Source: Candidatus Eiseniibacteriota bacterium (GTDB lineage: Bacteria > Eisenbacteria > RBG-16-71-46 > JAFGJU01). Taken from it: a stretch of DNA of 36,213 nt. The first letter of the stretch is position 1. Each line of letters opens with the position of its first letter. Location: the NCBI GenBank assembly GCA_020349905.1, contig CP070702.1, positions 242,584 to 278,796 of the forward strand. Direction: 5' to 3'. The notes beneath the pieces are model-generated. The model did not search any database. It was not told the DNA's origin and was given only the letters and a program-made list of their open reading frames with translations. Below are positions 29,931 to 36,213 of the stretch, piece after piece. The position numbers were made by a program, and so were the translations under genes.

Positions 29931-30884
29931 ATGTGCCATCTGAACGGAGGGAGGGGTACCACGTCATCGGGAACGGTTTTCGACATAAAGAAGTTCTCTC
30001 TGCACGACGGGCCTGGAATACGCACCACTGTGTTCCTCAAGGGTTGCCCGCTCAAATGCCGGTGGTGCCACAATCCGGAGAGCCAAGCCCCGGAGCCGGA
30101 GCTGGTACTCAGGTCTGGTCGATGCATACTCTGCGGGGAGTGCGTTTCGGCCTGCACGCAGGGAGCCGTCTCCAGGGTGAACGACAGCATCGTTACTAAC
30201 AGGCACAGGTGCGTGGCGTGCGGAGCCTGCGCCGCAGCCTGTTACTCGGGGGCGCGGGAGACGATCGGCCGCCCCATGACCGTGGAGGAGGTCGTGGAGG
30301 AGGTGGAGCAAGACCTACCTTTCTACGAAGAGTCAGGCGGTGGAGTGACCTTTTCCGGGGGAGAGCCGTTGCTTCAAGCGGAGTTTCTTTTGACGGCACT
30401 CAGGGCGTGCAAGGAGAGAGGCATTCACACTGCCGTTGACACGAGCGGGTTCTGCGAGTGGAAAACGCTCTCCGCGGTCGCGGAGCACGTGGACCTATTT
30501 CTCTACGACCTCAGAATAATGGAAGACAGCAAGCACCGGGAGTTCACCGGTGTGTCCAACGCGGGGATTATCGAGAACTTGACTCTTCTGTCCCGAGGCG
30601 GGCACCACATCACTCTGCGGGTACCCTTCGTTCCCGGCGTAAGCGAAGACCCGGAGAACCTGGCACAGATGGCGGCTTTCGCGGCGGGGCTGAGGCACGT
30701 CGGAGAAGTCAATGTGCTGGCCTATCATCGCATGGGAGTCGAGAAATACGCCCGTCTTCAGAGAGTCTACGAGCTTGACGAGACGGAGCCGCCTTCCGAA
30801 CGCAGGCTGGAGGAGGCGGCGCGCATCTTCAGAGAATTCGGTCTGTGCACGAGAGTAGGAGGTGGGGCGCGTGGGAATGACTGA
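29931..30884 (+). CDS. Glycyl radical enzyme activase (radical SAM)
   Basis: Radical SAM protein that makes the glycyl radical on the enzyme encoded next to it. The radical SAM motif CPLKCRWC (Cx3CxxC) follows FSLHDGPGIRTTVFLKG. A two-cluster ferredoxin insert, CILCGECVSAC and CVACGACAAAC, is typical of activases for the diol dehydratase-, decarboxylase- and hydroxyproline dehydratase-type enzymes, and absent from classic PFL activase. GGEPLLQ and DLFLYDLR follow. The start is uncertain: ATG 29931 has no SD, while a strong GGAGGGAGGGG sits at 29946-29956 with an in-frame ACG at 29961 that would give the standard N terminus MSSGTVFDIKKFS. The stop overlaps the next gene by 14 bases. Confidence 0.93.
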   Translation: MCHLNGGRGTTSSGTVFDIKKFSLHDGPGIRTTVFLKGCPLKCRWCHNPESQAPEPELVLRSGRCILCGECVSACTQGAVSRVNDSIVTNRHRCVACGACAAACYSGARETIGRPMTVEEVVEEVEQDLPFYEESGGGVTFSGGEPLLQAEFLLTALRACKERGIHTAVDTSGFCEWKTLSAVAEHVDLFLYDLRIMEDSKHREFTGVSNAGIIENLTLLSRGGHHITLRVPFVPGVSEDPENLAQMAAFAAGLRHVGEVNVLAYHRMGVEKYARLQRVYELDETEPPSERRLEEAARIFREFGLCTRVGGGARGND

Positions 30885-33237
30885 ACGTGTTCAGAGATTG
30901 AGAAGAGAAAGCGTAGAGGCGAGGCCGTCGCTTTCTACGGAGAGAGCCGAGCTCGTCACTCAATTCTACAAACAAGACCTGGGTGAGATCTCGGCCCCGG
31001 TCCGGCGCGCTCAGGCATTCAAATACCTGATGGAGCGCAAGACCGTCTACGTGGGGGACGGAGAATTGATAGTGGGTGAGAAGGGCCCCTTCCCGAAGGC
31101 GGCTCCCACCTACCCGGAACTCTGCTGTCACAGCCTGGAAGACTTGGACGTCTTGGACTCGAGGGGGAAAATATCCTTCTCGGTGACACCTCGGGCCAGG
31201 CGGGTCTACGAGGAGGTCGTGATTCCCTTCTGGCGCGGAAGGTCGATTCGGGACATCATATTCCGCGAGATGAAAGGGGAGTGGAAGGCCGCCTACGAAG
31301 CCGGGGTCTTCACGGAGTTCATGGAGCAGCGCTCCCCCGGTCACACGGTCCTGGACGAGAAGATATACGGAAAAGGGTTTCTCGATTTCAGGCGCGACGT
31401 GGAGAGTAGCTTGAGGAAGTTTGAGCGCGCAGGCGACCCGGCGTCCCGAGAGAGGCGGGAAGAGCTCACGGCGATGCTCGTCTGCGTTGATTCGCTCATG
31501 CGTTTCGCGCAACGTCACGCGAAGAAGGCACTCGAGCTGGCCCGCCGGGAACCTGACGAACGCAGGAGGAAGGAGCTAGAGCGGATTGCAGAGGTCTGCT
31601 GTCGCGTGCCCGCGCACGCTCCCAGAGACCTGTGGGAAGCTCTGCAGTATTACTGGTTCGTTCACCTGGGAGTGACGACGGAGCTCAACCCATGGGACGC
31701 CTTCAATCCGGGCAAGCTGGACCATCATCTGGAGCCCTTCTACAGTAAGGGGCTTGCAGAGGGGACTCTCACTCGCGAGGAGGCCGAAGAGCTGCTTCAG
31801 TGCTTCTGGATAAAGTTCAACAACCAGCCGGCACCGCCCAAGGTAGGAGTGACTGCCGAGGAAAGCGGCACGTACACAGACTTCGCACAGATAAACCTGG
31901 GAGGCCTCAAGAAGGACGGTTCAGACGGCGTCAATGCAGTGACGTACTTGCTATTGGACGTCATAGAAGAGATGCGGTTGCCGCAGCCAAGTTCGTCGAT
32001 TCAGGTCAGCGCAAAGAGCCCCGACGCATTCTTGGAGCGGGCTGCCCTGATAATCCGCACGGGCTTCGGACAACCATCGGTCTTTAACAGCGACCTGGTG
32101 GTTCGGGAGATGCTCAGGCAGGGCAAGTCCCTCGAGGACGCGCGAAGCGGTGGAACCAGCGGTTGCGTCGAGACCGGGGCGTTCGGAAAGGAGAACTACA
32201 ATCTTTCCGGTTACTTGAACATGCCGAAGGTGATGGAGCTTGCGCTCAACGACGGGGTTGACCCTCGGACCGGAAAGAGGATCGGACTGCGGACCGGAGA
32301 GCCGAGGGGGTTCGCGAGTTTCGATGGGCTCTTAGACGCCTACAGAAGGCAGCTTCAGCACTTTGTGGACATCAAGGTGGAGGGCAACAGCGTCATAGAG
32401 AGGTTGTACGCCAGGGAGATGCCCGCGCCGTTTCTCTCTCTTCTCATCGACGACTGCGTCCAGACCGGCAAGGACTATCACGACGGCGGAGCCCGCTACA
32501 ATACCACCTACATCCAGGGAGTGGGACTGGGCACGCTCGCAGACGCCATGAGCGCTGTGAAGTATCACGTTTACGAGAAGAAAAGCCTCTCGATGGAAAC
32601 GCTTCTGGGCTCTCTCAGAGAGGACTTCCGGGGCCAGGAGAGGACGCGCCAGATGCTCCTAAACAGGACGCCCAGGTACGGAAACGACGACGATTACGCT
32701 GACAGCGTGATGACGGCCCTCTTCGACGTCTATTTCGATGCCATAGACGGGCGGCCCAACACCAGAGGTGGAACGTATCACATCAACCTGCTTCCGACCA
32801 CGGTGCACGTGTACTTCGGCTCGGTCATCGGGGCCACACCGGACGGAAGAAGGGCCGGGCAGCCTCTCTCGGAAGGAGTGTCGCCGGTTCAGGGCGCAGA
32901 CCGGAAGGGTCCCACGGCCGTCATGAAGTCGGTGGCCAAGATGGACCACGAGCGGACAGGAGGCACACTCCTCAACATGAAGTTCACGCCACAGCTGCTG
33001 CGGGATGAGGAGGCCCTAAAGAAGCTCGCTAAGCTCGTACGAGCGTACTTCAGGCTGGGCGGCCATCACGTGCAGTTCAACGTCGTGACGGCCGAGACGC
33101 TGCGCGCGGCGCAGGAGAATCCAGAGCAACACAGAGACCTCATCGTGCGGGTGGCGGGCTACAGCGACTATTTCTGCGACCTTGGCAAGATGCTTCAGGA
33201 CGAAATCATCTCGAGAACTGAACACGGCGCGTTCTAG
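30871..33237 (+). CDS. Glycyl radical enzyme, hydroxyproline dehydratase/PFL2-like
   Basis: A 788-residue glycyl radical enzyme. The catalytic cysteine is in [16 protein letters not shown] (Cys432, with Glu434 as base), and the radical glycine is Gly763 in [10 protein letters not shown]. The Cys-Val-Glu motif puts it in the eliminating group (glycerol/propanediol dehydratase, CutC, HypD), not in pyruvate formate-lyase. [11 protein letters not shown] and [13 protein letters not shown] resemble, from memory, trans-4-hydroxyproline dehydratase (HypD) and the uncharacterised PFL2 group; the substrate is not proved. GTG 30871 is chosen because AGGAGG (30857-30862) is eight bases upstream. It is translationally coupled to the activase, and an antiporter gene follows 23 bases later. 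No proC is visible. Oxygen-sensitive. Confidence 0.9.
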   Translation: MGMTERVQRLRRESVEARPSLSTERAELVTQFYKQDLGEISAPVRRAQAFKYLMERKTVYVGDGELIVGEKGPFPKAAPTYPELCCHSLEDLDVLDSRGKISFSVTPRARRVYEEVVIPFWRGRSIRDIIFREMKGEWKAAYEAGVFTEFMEQRSPGHTVLDEKIYGKGFLDFRRDVESSLRKFERAGDPASRERREELTAMLVCVDSLMRFAQRHAKKALELARREPDERRRKELERIAEVCCRVPAHAPRDLWEALQYYWFVHLGVTTELNPWDAFNPGKLDHHLEPFYSKGLAEGTLTREEAEELLQCFWIKFNNQPAPPKVGVTAEESGTYTDFAQINLGGLKKDGSDGVNAVTYLLLDVIEEMRLPQPSSSIQVSAKSPDAFLERAALIIRTGFGQPSVFNSDLVVREMLRQGKSLEDARSGGTSGCVETGAFGKENYNLSGYLNMPKVMELALNDGVDPRTGKRIGLRTGEPRGFASFDGLLDAYRRQLQHFVDIKVEGNSVIERLYAREMPAPFLSLLIDDCVQTGKDYHDGGARYNTTYIQGVGLGTLADAMSAVKYHVYEKKSLSMETLLGSLREDFRGQERTRQMLLNRTPRYGNDDDYADSVMTALFDVYFDAIDGRPNTRGGTYHINLLPTTVHVYFGSVIGATPDGRRAGQPLSEGVSPVQGADRKGPTAVMKSVAKMDHERTGGTLLNMKFTPQLLRDEEALKKLAKLVRAYFRLGGHHVQFNVVTAETLRAAQENPEQHRDLIVRVAGYSDYFCDLGKMLQDEIISRTEHGAF

Positions 33238-33260
33238 AACGTGCTCCGCAGGAAGAGAGC

Positions 33261-35240
33261 ATGGGTATCGCGACCGACATAATACTCCTAGTCGTGGCGG
33301 CGTTCTTTGCAGGATTGTTGCTGCAAAGACTCGGACAACCGCTGGTTCTGGGCTACATCCTGGCCGGGGCGATTCTGGGCCCGCACGTCGGAGGGCTCAC
33401 GGTCTCCAGCACGAAGGAGATCGAATTGCTCGCCGAGATTGGAGTCGCCCTTCTTCTCTTCGGGCTCGGACTGGAGTTCTCTTTCAAGGACCTGAGACCT
33501 GTCAGGAAGATCGCCCTCATCGGGACCCCGATTCAGATACTTCTGACCCTCGGGTTGGGCTTGGGCATCGGCCGTCTCATGGGTTGGGACTGGAGGTCTT
33601 GCCTGTGGCTGGGAGCTCTCATCTCGCTCTCCAGCACGATGATCATCCTCAAGACACTGATGAGCCGGGGGTGGCTGGGTACGCTGTCCAGCAGGGTGAT
33701 GATAGGGATGCTCATCATCCAGGACCTGGCCGTCGTGCCGCTCATGATAATACTGCCGCAGTTGAACAACCCGTCGGTCGGAATACCCGTCTTGGGGTTT
33801 GCAGCGCTCAAGGCGGCGGGCTTCATCATTGCGATGGTCGTGCTGGGCGCAAAGCTGTTGCCGCGCCTCATGCGGCACATCGCGGAGCTGGGCTCCAGGG
33901 AGTTGTTCCTGCTGGCCATCGCAGCCATCGGCCTCGGAGTGGGCTACGTGACGCATCTGGTAGGGCTCTCGTTTGCCTTCGGGGCGTTCGTGGCGGGGAT
34001 GGTGCTCAGCGAGTCGGACTACGGTCACCAGGCCCTGAGCGACATCATACCACTTCGCGACCTATTCGGCCTGCTGTTCTTCGCATCGGTCGGGATGCTC
34101 CTGGACCCGGTCTTCCTGCTGGACCACCTGGGGCAGGTAGTCGTCCTGGTTCTGGCCGTGGGAATCGGTAAGGGGGTCATCTTTGGGTCGCTCGCTCGCG
34201 TGTTCAGGTACGGCAACGTCATTCCGCTGGCAGTGGGCCTGGGTCTTTTCCAGATAGGGGAGTTTTCGTTCGTGCTTGCGCGGCTGGGAGTGTCGACTCA
34301 ATCCATCACCCACGAGACGTACTCGGTCGTGCTGACCGCGGCCGTGGTGACGATGGTTCTCACGCCGCTGGTCTCAGGACAGACGCCGCGGTTGTATGCC
34401 CTCAAGAAACGCTGGTTCAGGCACGAGCCGCTCGAGACCATGAATCTTCCGGAAGCCGAACTCAGAAACCACGTGGTCATCGCCGGGGGCGGCGTCGTGG
34501 GCTATCAGGTGGGTCAGGTGCTTCAGCGCCTGGGCCTGCAATTCGTGATGATTGAGCTGGACCAGCGTCGGGTGGACAGGGTGAAGGTGGCAGGGATGCC
34601 CGTGGTCTACGGGGACGCGAGCCGTGAGACCGTTCTGGAGGCCGCGAGAATCCGCTCTGCCTGCCTGCTCCTCATCACCACACCCGGGATCGTCGTGGCG
34701 CGTTCAATCGTGCTACAGGCGAAGCAACTCAATCCGCGCGTGCACGTGGTGGTGAGGTCCTCAGACCCCGAGTTCCTTCCGGTCTTCAAGGAACTGAAGG
34801 TCAGGGAAGTCGTGCTGCCGGAGTTCGAGGCCGGCCTGGAGATGACGCGGCAGGCTCTGGTTCACCTGAGGATACCGGCCCCGGAGATCCAGCGATACAC
34901 AGAGTCCCTTCGGCAGGAGCTCTTCACGCCGCTGTTCGACCCGGCAGGCGGCTACAAGACCTTGAGCCAGCTTAGGTCCGCGGAACGCCAATTCGACCTT
35001 CAGTGGGTCCTTCTGCCTTCTGACAGCGCGCTCGCGGGCAGTTCGATACGGGAATTCGAGATTCGCAAGACTACCGGCGCATCCGTCGTGGGCGTCATAC
35101 GTGAAGACAAGCTGGAGCCCAACCCGGACGCGGACTTCCGGTTCCGAGCCCAGGACCTGGTTGCCATCATAGGCACGGACCAGGCCAGGGACGCCTTTCA
35201 GAAGATGTCACTGCCTCCCAAGGACGCGGAATCCGCGTGA
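33261..35240 (+). CDS. Kef-type K+(or Na+)/H+ antiporter with TrkA-N and TrkA-C domains
   Basis: CPA2-family membrane protein of 659 residues. The N-terminal 380 residues hold about twelve membrane segments with the family motifs [34 protein letters not shown] and [10 protein letters not shown]. An RCK/TrkA-N domain begins at about residue 405 ([18 protein letters not shown], a Rossmann nucleotide-binding loop), and a TrkA-C domain ends the protein ([12 protein letters not shown]). It differs from Escherichia coli KefB/KefC in carrying the TrkA-C domain, so it is closer to the YbaL/RosB-type group; the ion is uncertain. It follows the glycyl radical enzyme by 23 bases with AGGAAGAG before ATG, so it is probably co-transcribed. 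Confidence 0.93.
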   Translation: MGIATDIILLVVAAFFAGLLLQRLGQPLVLGYILAGAILGPHVGGLTVSSTKEIELLAEIGVALLLFGLGLEFSFKDLRPVRKIALIGTPIQILLTLGLGLGIGRLMGWDWRSCLWLGALISLSSTMIILKTLMSRGWLGTLSSRVMIGMLIIQDLAVVPLMIILPQLNNPSVGIPVLGFAALKAAGFIIAMVVLGAKLLPRLMRHIAELGSRELFLLAIAAIGLGVGYVTHLVGLSFAFGAFVAGMVLSESDYGHQALSDIIPLRDLFGLLFFASVGMLLDPVFLLDHLGQVVVLVLAVGIGKGVIFGSLARVFRYGNVIPLAVGLGLFQIGEFSFVLARLGVSTQSITHETYSVVLTAAVVTMVLTPLVSGQTPRLYALKKRWFRHEPLETMNLPEAELRNHVVIAGGGVVGYQVGQVLQRLGLQFVMIELDQRRVDRVKVAGMPVVYGDASRETVLEAARIRSACLLLITTPGIVVARSIVLQAKQLNPRVHVVVRSSDPEFLPVFKELKVREVVLPEFEAGLEMTRQALVHLRIPAPEIQRYTESLRQELFTPLFDPAGGYKTLSQLRSAERQFDLQWVLLPSDSALAGSSIREFEIRKTTGASVVGVIREDKLEPNPDADFRFRAQDLVAIIGTDQARDAFQKMSLPPKDAESA

Positions 35241-35271
35241 CGCACGCATATTCACCGTTTGGCTTTCAACA

Positions 35272-35300
35272 TTGACCTCCCCATGTCACAGGAGTAGAAT
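35272..35300 (+). promoter_or_regulatory. Promoter of the lipoprotein gene
   Basis: TTGACC (35272-35277), a 17-base spacer and TAGAAT (35295-35300, five of six matches). The expected +1 is near 35307, leaving a leader of about 150 bases. A second TTGACA at 35415 lacks a good -10. Confidence 0.7.
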
Positions 35301-35304
35301 GTCC

Positions 35305-35409
35305 TTGAGCGGCACATTCCTCTGGGTCAGCGACCTGGCGCGCACCTTGCATGTCTTGAGCGGAGGCATGTGACTGCTCACTTCCGGAGAGGGCTCCGTC
35401 GTCCGGAAG
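35305..35409 (+). repeat. Direct and inverted repeats in the lipoprotein leader
   Basis: TTGAGCGG occurs twice, at 35305-35312 and 35356-35363, 51 bases apart, each followed within a few bases by CAT. A perfect 8-base inverted repeat CTTCCGGA/TCCGGAAG lies at 35381-35388 and 35402-35409 with a 13-base loop and no T-tract. These may be regulator sites or RNA structure. Confidence 0.45.
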
Positions 35410-35455
35410 CTCGGTTGACATTCTCGGGCCCACTGAATCGATGAGGGGGTGGGTG

Positions 35456-36154
35456 ATGAGACTTTACTGCGCTTCTCTCGGGATACTGGTCTGCGCGCTG
35501 GTGGGCCTCGCACTTGCGGGCTGCTCGGGTCCTTCCGTGCCGGAGAGGGAGCGGGTGGCGCCGGAGGAGGGGCTTCTGGAACGCACCACTCCTGAGGCCG
35601 TCCTCTGGAACCTGAGACTCATCTATGCTGAAAAGGACCACCAGGTGGAAACCGCCGACGACGTGCAGCACTGGGGAGAGAAGTATCGCGAGCTCTTTCA
35701 TTCCGACTTCAAGTTCTACTTCATTCCCGAAGACGCACCCCCTTACCTGGGACAGGACTGGTGGGGCACGGACGACGAAGTGGCCGCCTTCGAGGGGCTT
35801 CTAGCTGCAGTGGTGTCTGGAGCGGTGAGCGAGGTCCGGCTCATGTGGACGGTGAACCCGGCCTTACCCGACGTCAGGGTGGATGGGAGCGGCCAGCCTC
35901 TGCATCCCGGCTGGATGTGGGTTCACGTGTCGTCGCTGCTTCTGGACATAGTACAGTCTGAGAATATCTACAGGGTATACGCCTCAGGCGATTTCTACTT
36001 CGCGGCCGACCCCGGCGATTCCACGCTGTGGGTCGTCACGGAATGGTTCGACAGGGAGCCGGGCGGCTGGTCCGGCAGGCACGACACCGCGGGCACTGAG
36101 CTAACTGCGGTCGTGCTCACCACCTGGGGAAGGCTCAAGGGGCTTTTCAGGTAG
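35456..36154 (+). CDS. Predicted lipoprotein of unknown function
   Basis: A 232-residue protein with a signal peptide and lipobox LALAGC (the cysteine is about residue 22), so it is probably a lipid-anchored envelope protein. I do not recognise a domain. The mature part has a helix ending in AVLWNLRLIYAEKDHQ, then YRELFHSDFKFYFIPEDAP, and alternating strands with several Trp residues (DWWG, WMWVHV, LWVVTEWFDR). A helix followed by an extended curved sheet and a W-x-V-T-x-W end is reminiscent of NTF2/SnoaL-like folds, but this is a guess. ATG 35456 follows the purine-rich GAGGGGGTGG; ATG 35441 would put extra charged residues before the signal peptide. No neighbour explains its role. Confidence 0.8.
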   Translation: MRLYCASLGILVCALVGLALAGCSGPSVPERERVAPEEGLLERTTPEAVLWNLRLIYAEKDHQVETADDVQHWGEKYRELFHSDFKFYFIPEDAPPYLGQDWWGTDDEVAAFEGLLAAVVSGAVSEVRLMWTVNPALPDVRVDGSGQPLHPGWMWVHVSSLLLDIVQSENIYRVYASGDFYFAADPGDSTLWVVTEWFDREPGGWSGRHDTAGTELTAVVLTTWGRLKGLFR

Positions 36155-36213
36155 GCTGGTCACGTTGGACAGAATGAGGGCAGGGCAGGAGAGGGCTACT
36201 GACCCCTTTTGCG

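Overview
The window is a GC-rich, densely packed bacterial chromosome segment. A lipid A acyltransferase-type gene, an outer-membrane secretin (PilQ) and a lipoprotein point to a cell with two membranes. Glycyl radical chemistry points to an anaerobe or facultative anaerobe. The gene families (TMEM260/DUF2723 membrane protein, DUF3467, stand-alone receiver domains, long type IV pilus loci) fit an uncultured lineage of the FCB/candidate-phylum kind. That placement is an inference; there is no rRNA or marker tree here. Several promoters share a TTGACA-like -35 box with a 16-18 base spacer.

Region 1 (1-14.9 kb) is a type IV pilus locus. It opens with the end of a repeat protein, then a prepilin peptidase, a structured 180-base leader, and four minor (pseudo)pilins of FimT/GspH, PilV/GspI, PilW/GspJ and PilX types (1239-5999). 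The PilW-type protein is fused, through a 37-residue Gly-Thr repeat, to about seven FG-GAP-like repeats, i.e. a probable beta-propeller. Two overlapping minus-strand genes for large membrane proteins (a GT-C-like glycosyltransferase and a TMEM260-like protein) interrupt the locus and are read from a promoter that appears to give a leaderless mRNA. The pilMNOPQ operon follows and ends in a textbook terminator at 14836-14867.

Region 2 (14.9-25 kb) is mostly housekeeping: rsmD, coaD, an FmdB-type zinc ribbon, a GlcD-type FAD oxidase, a LeuC/LeuD-type hydro-lyase with its own promoter and structured leader, obgE, a HEAT-repeat protein, dprA, a DUF362 ferredoxin-like protein, an lpxL-like acyltransferase and a convergent DUF3467 gene.

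Region 3 (25-28 kb) holds a GAF-GAF histidine kinase, a single-domain response regulator, and tRNA-Phe(GAA) and tRNA-Thr(CGT) in tandem.

Region 4 (28-36.2 kb) has a HutH-like ammonia-lyase with an Ala-Cys-Gly instead of the usual Ala-Ser-Gly cofactor triad, facing away from an operon of a glycyl radical activase, a glycyl radical enzyme (motifs closest to the hydroxyproline dehydratase/PFL2 group as I remember them) and a Kef-type cation/proton antiporter. The window ends with an unrecognised lipoprotein.

The most unusual items are the pilin-propeller fusion with calcium-type loops, the Cys-containing ammonia-lyase, the structured leader whose hairpin hides the ribosome binding site of the first minor pilin, and a duplicated gene tail downstream of the membrane glycosyltransferase gene.
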